Of a stretch of DNA of 64,000 nucleotides, positions 42,522 through 52,956 are shown piece by piece. The stretch covers positions 62,001-126,000 of the forward strand of contig CAMCMB010000008.1 of assembly GCA_945875845.1 (NCBI GenBank). The letters are read 5' to 3'. Within the stretch, counting starts at the first letter, position 1, and the number at the start of each line of letters is the position of its first letter. The notes beneath the pieces are model-generated. The model had not been told where the DNA came from. It did not search any database and saw only the letters and a list, made by a program, of their open reading frames with translations. Origin of the DNA: Pirellula staleyi DSM 6068 (GTDB lineage: Bacteria > Planctomycetota > Planctomycetia > Pirellulales > Pirellulaceae). Position numbers and translations under genes: made by a program.

Positions 42522-43346
42522 TCACCCAAACCGGCCCGTAATGTAGTCTTCGGTCTCTTGCAACTTGGGCTTCGTAAAAATGCGAGAAGTGAGTCCCAGT
42601 TCAACCAATCTACCTAGATACATAAAAGCCGTATAGTCACTAATGCGGGATGCCTGTTGCATGTTATGCGTCACGATGAAAATCGAGTAGTCCCCCTTGA
42701 GACGCTCGATCAAGTCCTCGATCTTGCCCGTTGCCAACGGGTCCAAGGCCGAGCAGGGCTCATCCAATAGGAGGACTTCTGGATCGCTAGCAATCGCTCG
42801 GGCGATGCAAAGTCGCTGCTGCTGTCCCCCGGAGAGCCCGAGTCCGGATTCGTTCAATCGGTCTTTGACCTCTTCCCATAATGCGGCACCTCGCAACGAT
42901 TGCTCGCATACTTGCATCAGGCGTTGCTTATTCCGCTCGCCATCGATGCGCAAGGGATAAATCACATTCTCGAAAATAGTCATGGGAAAGGGGTTCGGTT
43001 TCTGAAAGACCATCCCCATGCGTTTTCGCAATTGAATCACGTCGACGCCGGCGGCAAAAATGGAGTCCTCTCCTAAAATCATGTCCCCTTCGATTCGTAC
43101 GGAGTCGATCAAGTCGTTCATTCGATTGACGCTGCGCAACAACGTCGATTTTCCGCAACCGCTAGGGCCGATCAACGCCGTGACTTTGCCTTTGGCAAGA
43201 GGCATGGAAATATTGTGAAGTGCCTGCTTGCGGCCATAAAAGAGATTGAATCCGACAATTCGCAAAACAGGATCTTCCCGCAACACTTCGTCGTGCACGA
43301 CCGATTCAACGCGTTGTCCATCGGCGATAGCTTTGAGTCTGTCCAT
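42522..43346 (-). CDS. pstB: Phosphate ABC transporter ATP-binding protein
   Basis: A 274-residue ABC ATPase from ATG 43346 ([11 protein letters not shown]). Walker A is GPSGCGKST (about residues 60-68), Q-loop [15 protein letters not shown], signature [17 protein letters not shown], Walker [19 protein letters not shown] and switch His THNMQQA. The PNPFPM and [13 protein letters not shown] segments are diagnostic of PstB. It energises phosphate import with PstA and PstC. Follows pstA by 19 bases. No phoU follows; selO does instead. Confidence 0.96.
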   Translation of the reverse strand: MDRLKAIADGQRVESVVHDEVLREDPVLRIVGFNLFYGRKQALHNISMPLAKGKVTALIGPSGCGKSTLLRSVNRMNDLIDSVRIEGDMILGEDSIFAAGVDVIQLRKRMGMVFQKPNPFPMTIFENVIYPLRIDGERNKQRLMQVCEQSLRGAALWEEVKDRLNESGLGLSGGQQQRLCIARAIASDPEVLLLDEPCSALDPLATGKIEDLIERLKGDYSIFIVTHNMQQASRISDYTAFMYLGRLVELGLTSRIFTKPKLQETEDYITGRFG

Positions 43347-43365
43347 AAATACAATCAATGCGTAA

Positions 43366-45915
43366 CTAGAATTGGCTGCTTTGAAATCTTTTGCGCAATC
43401 GGGCACGCAGCCAGATCGCAGTCACGTTGAGCAACGTGACAATTGTCAGCAACAATAGCGTCGCGGTAAATACCATCGGCTTTGCGGCTTCGCTGTTTTG
43501 GCTTTGAAACCCCAAGGAGTAAATTTGAAAGCCCAGGTGCATGAAGGATCTTGAACCGTGAAAGAAAGGAAATTCTAAATCCAGCGGCAAGTCGGTGGCC
43601 AGTGGAATCGCACCCACCAGCATCAAGGGCGCAACCTCACCTGCACCCCGTGCCATTGCCAGGATAAAACCAGTGATGATGCCAGGTCTGGCAAAAGGCA
43701 ACACAATGCGTTGCAACGTTTGCCATTTTCCGGCCCCGCAAGCATACGAACCCTCGCGGAGTGAGTTGGGAACTGCCGAGAGGGCTTCCTCGGTTGCCAC
43801 AATCACAACAGGCAGCGTCAATAAAGCGAGAGTGCAGGACGCCCACAGCAAACAGCCTTTGCCGAATGTCGGGTTCGGCAAACTCGCTTCGTAGAAACCG
43901 TTAAAGAACGGTGACTTGGCAAACAAAGCCACGAGTCCGATTAAGCAGACCAACCAGAATACTCCGCTGAAACTCGCGATGCGTTTGCGGCTCTTCGATA
44001 TCTGTGTCGGCGATCCCGAACCGAGGAAGGCGAAGATAAAAGCCACCGTTCCCGCTAGCGCCGTTGCGGCCAAGGCCACAAACCAAGTGCCCGACGGCCA
44101 AGGTACAAATCCCGCCTTGGTGGGACCTCCATCAATAAAACCTCCTATGGTATAGCAAAAGAATGCCAACCCAAATACACCATAAACGATACTCGGAACC
44201 CCTGCCAAGTTATTGATGCTGATACGAATCAAACTCGTAACCCAACCGTTTTTGGCATACTCCCGCATGTACAAAGCGGCGATCACGCCAAATGGCATCA
44301 CCGCCACGGACATGATCAAGGTCATTACGATGGTTCCCCATATCGCAGGGAAGAAGCCGCCTTCGCTACCTGCTTCTCGCGGTTGTCCAAACAAGAACTC
44401 AAACCACCTCTCGAAATACAGCTTGAGCTTACCGAACAAACCCAGTCGATTCGGCAGTGCTACGCGAACGATATCGGACACCAGCACTTCTTTGCTTTGC
44501 AGAGAAAATCCGGAGGCCGGTTTGTTACCACTACCGCTCGTGGCGAATACATAGATTGGCGAACTGCCATCACTGCTCATCGGATACATCGTTTGGGTTT
44601 CGCTCAGAGCAATGGGTTTACGACCTTGAGCGCCGACGACATCCTGTGTTTGCTTTAATTCAGATATCTTGTTGGCTATTGAGTCATCCACGGGTTGCGT
44701 TTCGAGGATCGGAATTTGCATCTCAAGCACTTGCGATTTGCTGATCGATTCCAACCTGGCGATGCGAGTGTTGATTTCGTATTGTGCTTCAGTCGTTTTC
44801 CTCGCTATCGCGCTCGCCGTCTCCAGCGCTCGCTTAGAACGAGCTGGCAGCGACTCTTTCGTTGGCTTGAGAGCGTCGTTCGCCTCCACGATCGATTGCA
44901 ACGTGTCGTCCTGTTGCTTGCTGACTTCCGCCTGAATCGCCATCAAGCATCGCAACGCGTCCTTGTCCGCCGCGAAAACGTTTTTCCACATTGCGATGGC
45001 GTCCAGTGTTTCCTTCGATTGAGCCTTGATGGCTGCTTCCGCACTAGCCAATTGAATCGCGTCGTCGGCCAATGCTTGCAGGTCAGTCTTGTCAGCCAAT
45101 TCCGCCTTGCGAATCAGCAGGCGGCCGTTGGACAATTCTCGGTCGGTTCTGCCCAGCTCTTGTTTGGCCGCCTCCATTTGGTTTTGATTGGCGAGGCTGA
45201 GTGTGATAGCAGCTTGCGTTGCCCCAACCAATTGTGCTTCCGTATCCGTGCTCAGATCGCGTTGATGGAACTCGTCGGTCAATTTCTTAGCGACCATTGC
45301 CAAGTGGCTCGCCACTTTGGTCTTCAAGGCATCTGCATCGGATTGCGGTTCTGTTTTGAATTGATCGATCTGAGTGGCTAGAATCGCGAGGAGAGAGTAA
45401 TCTCGATCGAATTCTGGAGCAAAACGGGTTTTCAACCCGCTCGGAAAACCATAGAGAACGCCCCACTCGCGACGTTCTAGCAACCAAATGTCCGGTGGAA
45501 AAAAGGGTTTCCCTGAGGATAGACCGATCTTGGGAACGAATGCAAAATGGCGATTCCCGACATCGTAATTGCCTGTTCGGAGATAGAGCTGGGTCGACAC
45601 GGTTTGCTCTCGGCCGGCCAACAAGTCCTCAGCTATTTTGCGACTGACGTCATCAAGCTCGGACAGTGATTGTTTGCTAATCGTGTACGGTTGCTCGTTT
45701 TGCAATTCACCAGCGAGAATGCCGCCGCTGTTCAGAGAGTAGATGGCGAATGGGCGTTGCCAGTGCGTTGCTAATCCTTGGTACAGAATGAAAGACAAGA
45801 GTGTTACAATCATCGTGCATGCGATTGCAAACATCCCTCCGGTGAGCCATACCATGGGCTCCCCTTGAGACATAACTGTCGTCCCCGTCGCGGTCGCCCG
45901 GGAATTCGATTTCAT
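43366..45915 (-). CDS. pstA: Phosphate ABC transporter permease PstA with very large periplasmic insertion
   Basis: An 849-residue protein whose last 300 residues are a normal PstA permease ([102 protein letters not shown] containing the EAA loop). One membrane helix lies at residues 24-45. Between them are about 450 residues, largely Gln/Glu/Ala-rich helix, likely coiled coil. Typical PstA has about 300 residues. Start overlaps the pstC stop as ATGA. This may be a planctomycete adaptation to a large periplasm; its role is not known. Confidence 0.93.
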   Translation of the reverse strand: MKSNSRATATGTTVMSQGEPMVWLTGGMFAIACTMIVTLLSFILYQGLATHWQRPFAIYSLNSGGILAGELQNEQPYTISKQSLSELDDVSRKIAEDLLAGREQTVSTQLYLRTGNYDVGNRHFAFVPKIGLSSGKPFFPPDIWLLERREWGVLYGFPSGLKTRFAPEFDRDYSLLAILATQIDQFKTEPQSDADALKTKVASHLAMVAKKLTDEFHQRDLSTDTEAQLVGATQAAITLSLANQNQMEAAKQELGRTDRELSNGRLLIRKAELADKTDLQALADDAIQLASAEAAIKAQSKETLDAIAMWKNVFAADKDALRCLMAIQAEVSKQQDDTLQSIVEANDALKPTKESLPARSKRALETASAIARKTTEAQYEINTRIARLESISKSQVLEMQIPILETQPVDDSIANKISELKQTQDVVGAQGRKPIALSETQTMYPMSSDGSSPIYVFATSGSGNKPASGFSLQSKEVLVSDIVRVALPNRLGLFGKLKLYFERWFEFLFGQPREAGSEGGFFPAIWGTIVMTLIMSVAVMPFGVIAALYMREYAKNGWVTSLIRISINNLAGVPSIVYGVFGLAFFCYTIGGFIDGGPTKAGFVPWPSGTWFVALAATALAGTVAFIFAFLGSGSPTQISKSRKRIASFSGVFWLVCLIGLVALFAKSPFFNGFYEASLPNPTFGKGCLLWASCTLALLTLPVVIVATEEALSAVPNSLREGSYACGAGKWQTLQRIVLPFARPGIITGFILAMARGAGEVAPLMLVGAIPLATDLPLDLEFPFFHGSRSFMHLGFQIYSLGFQSQNSEAAKPMVFTATLLLLTIVTLLNVTAIWLRARLRKRFQSSQF

Positions 45916-48626
45916 AGCTGAAAGGCTCGCTTTCGAAATCGCATCCGAACGATTTCTGCAAAAGTGTTCGCCACCATGGTGAAGCAGAACAGCAAGAAAG
46001 CAGCTAGAAACAGCGCATGAAAGTGGGTCGAACCTCGGGCCGCTTCGGGCAATTCCGTGGCGAGTGTCGCAGATAACGTTCGATAGCCATTCATTGGATT
46101 GATATCCATGACCGGTGTATTGCCGGCTGCCATCAGCACGACCATCGTTTCACCTACGGCCCGTCCAAATCCGATCATCAACGCGCTGAACAAACCGCTC
46201 ATGGCAGTTGGAACGACTACGCGTATCGTTGTTTGCCACGTCGAAGCCCCACAGGCCAACGAAGCGCTCCGCAAATGCTGGGGAACCGACTGCAGTGCAT
46301 CTTCCGAAATCGTATAAATCAAGGGTATAATTGCGAAGCCAAGAATGGCTCCGACCAACAGTGCGTTTCGCTCTTGATACGGTCCCAGCACCGAACCGCG
46401 AGGATCCCAGCCCGCCGCAGTGAACGCCCAAGCGGACAGCGCCGCAATCAACAGCACCACCAAAGTTGAGAGACCGAATAGACCTAGATTCACGAGCGAA
46501 AAACGAAAGGAGCTCATGGCCCTCGCATAGGTTTGAACGTACGGACCCAAGGGCCCACTAACAACCCATGCGACCAGAATCGATACAGGCAACAAAGCCA
46601 GACAAAACCATCCTGCCCAACCGGATCCGTCGCGATTCGAAAGCCATTGAACCAGATTGCCCTCGAAGATTGCCGTTTCGACCGCCTTGGCCGAAATGTT
46701 GGCGATGGCAAAGCCCAATGGTATGAGTGCAAACAAGATCGGCAGTCGAAACTTGCGCAGTCGAACCGCAGTCGGGCTTGGGATCACCAACCACAAATGG
46801 GCTGCAAACACAAACAAAAAAAAGATGGTCGCAACGGATAACAGCACCATCATCAGGTTGTCGCGCAGGATCGGGGCTAGCACCAATGCGCCGATGAATC
46901 CCAATACCACACTCGGTACGCTGGCCATAAGCTCAATGATTGGCTTGACCCGTGCACGCCATCGACTATTCATGAATTCACTACCGAAAATGGCAGCCAT
47001 CAACGCGATCGGTGCCCCGATTAACATCGAGTAAAAGGTCGCTTTCAGTGTGCCAAAGATTAAAGGCATAAATCCAAATTTATACTCTCCTTGCACATTG
47101 CCGGTGCTGCTCTGCCAAACATGCTGGGGAGCTTGGTAACCCTCATACCAAACGCGACCAAAGAAAGATCCGATGGACGCTTCCGGGAAAGGGATTTGCA
47201 GTCGCCATAATTGCACTTGCTTGCCGTTCAGAAAACCAACACAGGCCGCGTTGGCAGAAAAGAAGAGATGCCCATTAGCAATTGACTCCTGGTTGGAAAC
47301 CAATGTCCATTCAAGCAGTTTACGGTTTGTCGGCACATAGTACACGGCTCCCTTGCCCGATTCCAAAGCAGCCGCGACAATGCGTCCTTCCGGAGAAGCC
47401 GCTATCCCTTGAACAGCCCCGTCCTCGCCGGCAAAACGGTGAATCGAACGAAGTTCTTGCCCAGCAGCCGTGGAAGTCATCGCGACGCTTTCGATGTGTC
47501 CAGATTTGCTGCCAATCATGAAGGTCGAACGCCCCAACAGAGCAGTACCTGTCAAGACTTTGCTCTCCGTACCCGCCAACGAAGTGTGCGATATGCCGCT
47601 ACTCAATTTGCCATCTGCGGTCGGATTCCATACCGTTACTTTCCCGGTGGAGTCCAGCGATTGCATCTGGTCCGATCGCGCACCAACCATCAACGCGATC
47701 ATCTTCGAGTCGCTTGCGGTAGATGGGTTGGATGTCTTCCAGTTCTTCGACTCTTGGGTGATGCTACCGTTGAAACTGTTGACTTTATTGTCGACAGTTC
47801 CAAACGCGATCAAGTCACCATCCGAAGCCCCCCATGTCCAGGTTTGTGACTCATCAAAGCTGGAAACCACTTGTATCGCTCGCCAATCCACGCACGTGAT
47901 GGGCCGTGTGGAAACGTCGATCGGTTTGTGGAACAGGATCTCACTGACTGTTTGCTTGCGCACCAATCCACTCGGCATCGAGCGGTAGACGGTCCCCGCG
48001 TCCACGGCGACACCGGACCTCAACGCTTCCGAAATGGAATCGGCAAGTTCACTCGCCTTGACGAACTCAACCTCAAGCGAAAGGATTATGGGTCGAACCG
48101 AACCGTCCGAGCAACCCGCCAACATACTCGCATCGTTTTCCGCCACCGAGCAACAAACGATCGAGGGGAGGGATTGATCTGCGATCTCATTCTCTGGGGA
48201 GTGCGTGCTCAAGAGCTCGCCCGTTTCAATCGAATGAACAGTGATCGAGCCCTTGCTGTGCAGGACCCAAAGCAACTCAGCGTATTCGTCCACGCCACAA
48301 GCAACAGGTACCGAACCGTCGCTCGTCCCAGGTGCATCGGGTGCTTCCACTTGGGATGGAATGGAAATCGTCCCGAGCGTCACCAAGGAGTTGGCTTGAA
48401 ACATCGGGACGACATTGCCGAGAAGCACGATCACGACCAACATAACGACAAGTATGGTGCCAATCCCGCCGACCGTGATCACTTGCTTGGCGACTCGATC
48501 GGATACGCGAACCCACCACGACGAATTGCGATCGCGGCGGTGGGGAGTGTTCTGGCTTTCGGAGTTTTTCACAAGTTCGTTTCGTAGCGAAAAAGGGCAT
48601 AAAGTCCGAAAATCAAGGATCGACAC
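45912..48626 (-). CDS. pstC: Phosphate ABC transporter permease PstC with WD40-like periplasmic domain
   Basis: A 904-residue protein from GTG 48626, which overlaps the pstS stop; GTG 48572 (VKNSESQN) is an alternative. One helix at about residues 50-73, then about 440 residues of repeating beta sequence (LLWVLHSKGSITVHSIETGELL; MQSLDSTGKVTVWNPTADGKL; GAVQGIAASPEGRIVAAALESGKGAVYYV) that read like WD40/beta-propeller blades. The C-terminal 370 residues are a PstC permease with the EAA region SEDALQSVPQHLRSASLACGASTWQTTIRVVVPTAMSGLFSALMIGFGRAVGETMVV. Gammaproteobacterial PstC variants with propeller domains are known, but the usual PstC has about 320 residues. Central gene of the pst operon. 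Confidence 0.93.
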   Translation of the reverse strand: MSILDFRTLCPFSLRNELVKNSESQNTPHRRDRNSSWWVRVSDRVAKQVITVGGIGTILVVMLVVIVLLGNVVPMFQANSLVTLGTISIPSQVEAPDAPGTSDGSVPVACGVDEYAELLWVLHSKGSITVHSIETGELLSTHSPENEIADQSLPSIVCCSVAENDASMLAGCSDGSVRPIILSLEVEFVKASELADSISEALRSGVAVDAGTVYRSMPSGLVRKQTVSEILFHKPIDVSTRPITCVDWRAIQVVSSFDESQTWTWGASDGDLIAFGTVDNKVNSFNGSITQESKNWKTSNPSTASDSKMIALMVGARSDQMQSLDSTGKVTVWNPTADGKLSSGISHTSLAGTESKVLTGTALLGRSTFMIGSKSGHIESVAMTSTAAGQELRSIHRFAGEDGAVQGIAASPEGRIVAAALESGKGAVYYVPTNRKLLEWTLVSNQESIANGHLFFSANAACVGFLNGKQVQLWRLQIPFPEASIGSFFGRVWYEGYQAPQHVWQSSTGNVQGEYKFGFMPLIFGTLKATFYSMLIGAPIALMAAIFGSEFMNSRWRARVKPIIELMASVPSVVLGFIGALVLAPILRDNLMMVLLSVATIFFLFVFAAHLWLVIPSPTAVRLRKFRLPILFALIPLGFAIANISAKAVETAIFEGNLVQWLSNRDGSGWAGWFCLALLPVSILVAWVVSGPLGPYVQTYARAMSSFRFSLVNLGLFGLSTLVVLLIAALSAWAFTAAGWDPRGSVLGPYQERNALLVGAILGFAIIPLIYTISEDALQSVPQHLRSASLACGASTWQTTIRVVVPTAMSGLFSALMIGFGRAVGETMVVLMAAGNTPVMDINPMNGYRTLSATLATELPEAARGSTHFHALFLAAFLLFCFTMVANTFAEIVRMRFRKRAFQL

Positions 48627-49611
48627 CGACCATTTTCAATGCCTTTGATGCAGTCTTTGCGTCGATAGGAAAGTATCCGTCCTTGACTGCCAACTGCTGA
48701 CCTTCCTTACTGAATACAAACTTGATGAACTCCTTGCGAAGAGGCTCGAGTTTGCTGGTGGGCTTGTAATTGACGGTCAAGAACAAGTACCGACTCAGTG
48801 GGTACTTGCCATTGTAAGCGTTTTCCTCGGTTGGCTCGATAGCGGGCCCTCCCTTTTTAGAAGCCAGTTTGAGCGGTTTGACGGAGGAGGTCTTATAACC
48901 GATTCCGCTATAACCCATGGCGAATCGGTTTTCCCCGACGGATTGAATGACCGCTGTGCTACCTGGCTGTTCGTTGACTTGGTCTCGGAAATCGCCGTTG
49001 CCGAGCGCCTTTTCTTTGAAGAAACCGTACGTTCCCGAGGCCGCATTTCGACCAAACAAGGCAATGGGCTCCTTGGCATAATCCCCAGTCAAATCCAACT
49101 GTCCCCAGCGCTCGATCGCGTCGCCACCCAGTTTTCGAGTGCTAGAGAAGACGGAATCCAGTTGGTCGAGGCTAATGCTTTCGAGCGGGCTATCGCGGTG
49201 CACATAGACCGCCAACAAATCAATGGAAGTTGGTAGCAGCACGGGTTTGTAACCGTACTTCTTTTCAAAGTCGGCGATTTCGTTGGGTTTTGCATCGCGG
49301 CTCATTGGTCCAAAACTGGCTGCACCTTCGATGAGAGCTGGCATGGCTTTGGACGAACCCTGACCTTCGACTTCGGTGCGAACCCCCTTGTAATACTCCT
49401 TAAATTTCTCGGTCCAGAGGAGCATGAGACTATTCATGGAATCCGACCCAACCGATTTGATCTGACCGGAAAGTCCGGGAACCGCTTTGTAGGTCGGGAG
49501 TTTTGGATCAACGGTCCCTTGTGCATGCACGTGGCTCAGGCTGAAAACCAGAACCGAAACGATGAATACGATGCTAGTTTGGAAGGAAAAACTAGTAATT
49601 CGAATGTTCAT
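48613..49611 (-). CDS. pstS: Phosphate-binding periplasmic protein
   Basis: A 332-residue substrate-binding protein with a signal peptide (MNIRITSFSFQTSIVFIVSVLVFSLSHVHAQG, cleavage near residue 31). Motifs of the PstS/PBP-like family are visible: IKSVGSDSMNSLMLLWTEKF, EGQGSSKAMPALIEGAASFGPMSR, VYVHRDSPLESISLDQLDSVFSST, FGRNAASGTYGFFKEKAL and GYSGIGYKT. Delivers phosphate to PstC/PstA. First gene of the pst operon; a possible Pho box lies 70 bases upstream. Confidence 0.95.
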   Translation of the reverse strand: MNIRITSFSFQTSIVFIVSVLVFSLSHVHAQGTVDPKLPTYKAVPGLSGQIKSVGSDSMNSLMLLWTEKFKEYYKGVRTEVEGQGSSKAMPALIEGAASFGPMSRDAKPNEIADFEKKYGYKPVLLPTSIDLLAVYVHRDSPLESISLDQLDSVFSSTRKLGGDAIERWGQLDLTGDYAKEPIALFGRNAASGTYGFFKEKALGNGDFRDQVNEQPGSTAVIQSVGENRFAMGYSGIGYKTSSVKPLKLASKKGGPAIEPTEENAYNGKYPLSRYLFLTVNYKPTSKLEPLRKEFIKFVFSKEGQQLAVKDGYFPIDAKTASKALKMVGVDP

Positions 49612-49678
49612 AAGGATCTCCGTTGATTGGATAGCAAACCACGCGGTGAATTGTTTCAGAATCCTCAGAATCCACTAG

Positions 49679-49705
49679 GGTGAAGATTGTTAAGAACCTG
49701 TGAAG
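49679..49705 (-). promoter_or_regulatory. Candidate Pho box of the pst operon
   Basis: Read on the minus strand, CTTCACA, CTTAACA and CTTCACC are three related 7-mers; the first two are separated by 4 bases (GGTT), the spacing of the E. coli Pho box, and the third by 2. It lies about 68-95 bases upstream of the pstS start, where PhoB-type activation would be expected. Inference from one site only. Confidence 0.4.
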
Positions 49706-49754
49706 AATGACGTTTTCGCGGGGTATAGTCCGGATGACGCATTTCCTGCAAACC

Positions 49755-49818
49755 GGTGGAAGGGCGAGGCTCCCGCCGAGCTAGAGACGACGAGGTTCGG
49801 CAGGAGCCTCACTCCACC
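49755..49818. repeat. Dispersed element, family C, copy 1
   Basis: ggtggaagggcgaggctccc with gccgagc, then gttcggcaggagcctcactc: a long imperfect hairpin. Same family as 49860-49970 and 59605-59720. Confidence 0.85.
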
Positions 49819-49859
49819 GCTCTCAACATCTTTGCAATATCGAATGCATTGGAAACCAT

Positions 49860-49970
49860 CGGGAGGGCGAGGCTCCTGCCGAGCTTAATACGCCATGGTT
49901 CGGCAGGAGCCTCACCCTCCCAAGCAATAATTGGCTGGGCGACGTCGATGAAGACATGTTAACGGGATTG
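49860..49970. repeat. Dispersed element, family C, copy 2
   Basis: gggagggcgaggctcctgcc and ggttcggcaggagcctcacc form the stem. The tail ccctcccaagcaataattgg through atgttaacgggattg parallels the tail at 59660-59720, so the unit is about 110 bases. Confidence 0.85.
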
Positions 49971-50051
49971 GTGTGGCGACGGGCTAAAACAAGGGTAGCC
50001 CAGTGCGAGGGTGTAAGAAACGACGCGGAGCGTCGTTCAACGAAGTTTCCG

Positions 50052-52895
50052 CTAGATCGACTGATCGTCATCATCGTCATCATCGTCATCATTAAAGATG
50101 TCGTCGATGTCGGGGAATCTCGGACCTTGAAAGGCGACTCCAGGCCGGTCGTGCAACGGTTCGTCGTTCCCTTCGATCTCCATGATCGCGGGTTCGAGTG
50201 GGTAACATTTGGCTTGCCATTTCAAAGCAAATTCAGCCGCTTCGTCTGCGTTGCGAGCGAGCACACCCCACTGACCGACGTAGGACTCCCATTCCGTTTG
50301 GTCCATCAAACAGCCCTCTGAGTCTTCCCAGTTCGCGTCGAGCGGTTGCAGGACATAGCATTGATAGAGAAACAGGTCACACGGTTTTTCGTGGGATCGA
50401 ACTTGTTCGAAATAGCTCTCCGTTGCAATCCCGGCTTTGAGCATTTTGTTTTCGATTTGGGCTTGAAGCGATCTCTCATCTGGGCACATTTTGGCTGCCG
50501 CAATGAGCCGCTCAAACGCTCCTGAGACACCGCTAATGGTCAAGTCATCGATCTTCGAAAGAGGATGCGAGAGCGCATTTTGTATTTCCTTGGTCGCCTG
50601 CTTGGACTGCCCAAGTTGTGCATGCGCAGCAGCGAGAACGGAATCGATGTGCAAGCCCGTCGACTGATACAACTCGACTTCTTTTTTGATCGCGTCCAAC
50701 GCTTCTTGCGGTCTCTTCAATTCCAGCAGGCCAGAACTCAGGTAATAGTAAGTCCACGGAGCGGGCTCGTGACGTTCGTGCAGTTTCTGCAGGAAGCTCA
50801 CTTGCAATTCGTGTTGGGTTAACGCGTGAGCTTTCAAAGCTGCTTCGAACAAAAGTTCACCTGAATCACCACCTTCTCGAATGCAAAGATCTAAAACGTA
50901 AAGAGCATCCTGAAGTTGGTCCGTCTCAGAATAGATGCGTGAGAGTGCAAGGGCTGCGTCGTCTCGAGTTCGATCCAATTTGAATGCTCTGGCGTAGCAC
51001 CGCTCTGCCTCACCTGCGTTGCCGATATACTCGAAGACCTCGGCGGCGCGGAAGTTGTTGTTCACTCCCTTGGAATCGATCTGCAACGACTTGCGAATCA
51101 ACTGTTCCAACCGTTCATTGCTAATCGAAGAGACCGGCAACGAATCTTCATCGAATGCGCCGTCCGGTTCATCCTCGCCGTCGTCATCCTCACCGTCTTC
51201 GTCCTCACCGTCTTCGTCCTCATCTTCTTGATACTCCACGTCCTCTTCCTCGTTGCCGTTGTGATCGCCGCGACGGCTCCGATTTTGAATCCGATTTTCG
51301 TTTGCCCCACGCGCGATCTCGGCCGTTAATCGATCCAGCATACTGATCGTCATCCCGAGCCGACCAAGCAACGAAATTAAGTATGCTACGTCTTGATGTG
51401 CGGACACGAGTCGATTGGCCCACTTCCAAATCTCGCTCCGGTCACAGTCGGGCGTCACGAGGAAATTCATTAAGTAAAGAGCCCGACCAATATCCTCAGG
51501 ATGAACAAACGCTTTCGCATCATGCTGCAGTATTTCCTCGCGGAAGGGACTGACATCGAACCTGGTTTCACCTAGTTGCTCGGAATGGGCGCTCGCAGCC
51601 TGCATTCTTGTCGTAACAGAGTCCATCCAAAGCGCAACGGGCGTGGGTGACTCGACTTGGCTCGGCTCACTGGTTTTGCTCGTCGCGTCACCGGACCTCT
51701 CCATTTCGCTCGCCACTTTCGCCGGTTCCGGTTGGGGCAACGAGCTAGCGGCCCGCGTGTTTTTAACAACGGTTCCGAGGGGTGTCACATCGAGCGTGTC
51801 GTCCAGTGCTTGGCTGAGACGACGGATAGATTGCCAATCGTTGGCTTTGGTCGCAGCCTCTTCAAACTGAACACTCAGCCTTTTTGCTTTGGCCATGTCG
51901 CCGCGAAGGCGGTAGAGCGAGACGAGTCGGACACCCGTTTCGAGCCATTTTGTGACCGCCTTGTTTTGCTTCAGCGATTTGTTCCATGTTACAAGCAGCT
52001 TTTCCGCCTCGTCCCATTGGCCATTCATGGCAAATCCGATCGCGGTCAAACTATCCGTATCAAGATCGTACTCCGGGCATTCCCCGCGTGGCGGCAGCCC
52101 CTTGATTATTCGTTCGGTCCGTTCATCCATCGGTCGTTTTTCCATAATGTCGAGCGTGTAGCGTTCGAACATGACCGCCACCTGGGCGCCGGTCGAATCA
52201 TGGACGGATGGCAAACAAGCCAATTCGGTCGATTGTTCCAATTTGGAGCGACCGGATTCGTGCTGACCTTCAAGGATGTCCATCGAAGCAAGTCTCAGCA
52301 TGGCAAGCCACCGTCGATCACCCCTCTCCGGAAAATCCGAGTTCTGTTGCAACACTTGATTGCAATGGTATCGAGCGAGTTCATAATCATCCGCCGCAGT
52401 ATGAATGTCGCATGCATACTCGCGAAAACATTGTACACACGAGAGTTTGCCAACTCGATGGCAGACTTCGATGCCGCCAGTCAGGCATTCCTGCATCCCC
52501 TCTGAGTTGTAACCATCAAGTTCACCGGTCGCTTCCGCCAGGACTTCGTAGGCACACGCGCCCATCGAATAAATGATGCTCTCGTATTGTCCTAAATTGA
52601 GAGAGGGCTCGATCCGCCTGGCTTGCTCTTCGTCTTCGAACAGTGCGATCAACTCCACGGCTCTTTCTCGAACCGTTTCAAATTGAAGCATGCGTTGTGC
52701 CAAATTCATTTGGAAAAACGTGCCGAAGACATAGTAGCCAAGATTCCCCTCGGAACGTGATCTCGATCGCAGTTCGCCATAGAGTTTGTACGCGGAAGCA
52801 CAGAAGGCAGACTCCATCAGACTACCGGCAGATTCGTTGATGTCGGAAAGTTCCTTCTCAATGATATCTTGCTTGGTCTGGTTCTTCTTGGCCAC
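50052..52895 (-). CDS. Large acidic TPR-repeat protein
   Basis: A 947-residue cytoplasmic protein (no signal peptide, begins MAKKNQTKQDIIEKEL). Helical tetratricopeptide-like repeats occupy most of the chain; clear ones are at about residues 615-760 (FRAAEVFEYIGNAGEAERCYARAFKLDRTRDDAALALSRIY and SGLLELKRPQEALDAIKKEVELYQ). A central acidic tract near residue 555-580 is almost all Glu/Asp/Gly, and the C-terminus ends in a run of nine Asp after DDIFN. Acts presumably as a scaffold for protein contacts. Monocistronic; separated from the phosphatase gene by about 60 bases. Confidence 0.85.
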   Translation of the reverse strand: MAKKNQTKQDIIEKELSDINESAGSLMESAFCASAYKLYGELRSRSRSEGNLGYYVFGTFFQMNLAQRMLQFETVRERAVELIALFEDEEQARRIEPSLNLGQYESIIYSMGACAYEVLAEATGELDGYNSEGMQECLTGGIEVCHRVGKLSCVQCFREYACDIHTAADDYELARYHCNQVLQQNSDFPERGDRRWLAMLRLASMDILEGQHESGRSKLEQSTELACLPSVHDSTGAQVAVMFERYTLDIMEKRPMDERTERIIKGLPPRGECPEYDLDTDSLTAIGFAMNGQWDEAEKLLVTWNKSLKQNKAVTKWLETGVRLVSLYRLRGDMAKAKRLSVQFEEAATKANDWQSIRRLSQALDDTLDVTPLGTVVKNTRAASSLPQPEPAKVASEMERSGDATSKTSEPSQVESPTPVALWMDSVTTRMQAASAHSEQLGETRFDVSPFREEILQHDAKAFVHPEDIGRALYLMNFLVTPDCDRSEIWKWANRLVSAHQDVAYLISLLGRLGMTISMLDRLTAEIARGANENRIQNRSRRGDHNGNEEEDVEYQEDEDEDGEDEDGEDDDGEDEPDGAFDEDSLPVSSISNERLEQLIRKSLQIDSKGVNNNFRAAEVFEYIGNAGEAERCYARAFKLDRTRDDAALALSRIYSETDQLQDALYVLDLCIREGGDSGELLFEAALKAHALTQHELQVSFLQKLHERHEPAPWTYYYLSSGLLELKRPQEALDAIKKEVELYQSTGLHIDSVLAAAHAQLGQSKQATKEIQNALSHPLSKIDDLTISGVSGAFERLIAAAKMCPDERSLQAQIENKMLKAGIATESYFEQVRSHEKPCDLFLYQCYVLQPLDANWEDSEGCLMDQTEWESYVGQWGVLARNADEAAEFALKWQAKCYPLEPAIMEIEGNDEPLHDRPGVAFQGPRFPDIDDIFNDDDDDDDDDQSI

Positions 52896-52956
52896 GGAGA
52901 GATCTTTCTAAACGACAAATGGCTGTCATGAATTGAATATGGCGTTGAACCCTATC

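Larger units (their letters stand above)
49612..50051. other. Intergenic region upstream of pstS with repeats
   Basis: A 440-bp stretch between the leftward pstS start and the leftward TPR gene end. It contains the candidate Pho box (49679-49705), two family C repeat copies (49755-49818 and 49860-49970), and nothing else recognisable. Confidence 0.7.

Noticed and set aside
44695-45381. Rightward 228-residue frame inside pstA
   Set aside because: It is complementary to the well-supported pstA coding sequence and has Arg/Leu-biased composition.
46558-47034. Additional frames in the pstC permease part
   Set aside because: They are complementary to permease helices and have no independent evidence.
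47871-48587. Rightward 238-residue frame inside pstC
   Set aside because: Antisense to the propeller-like domain of pstC; no ribosome-binding site or motif.
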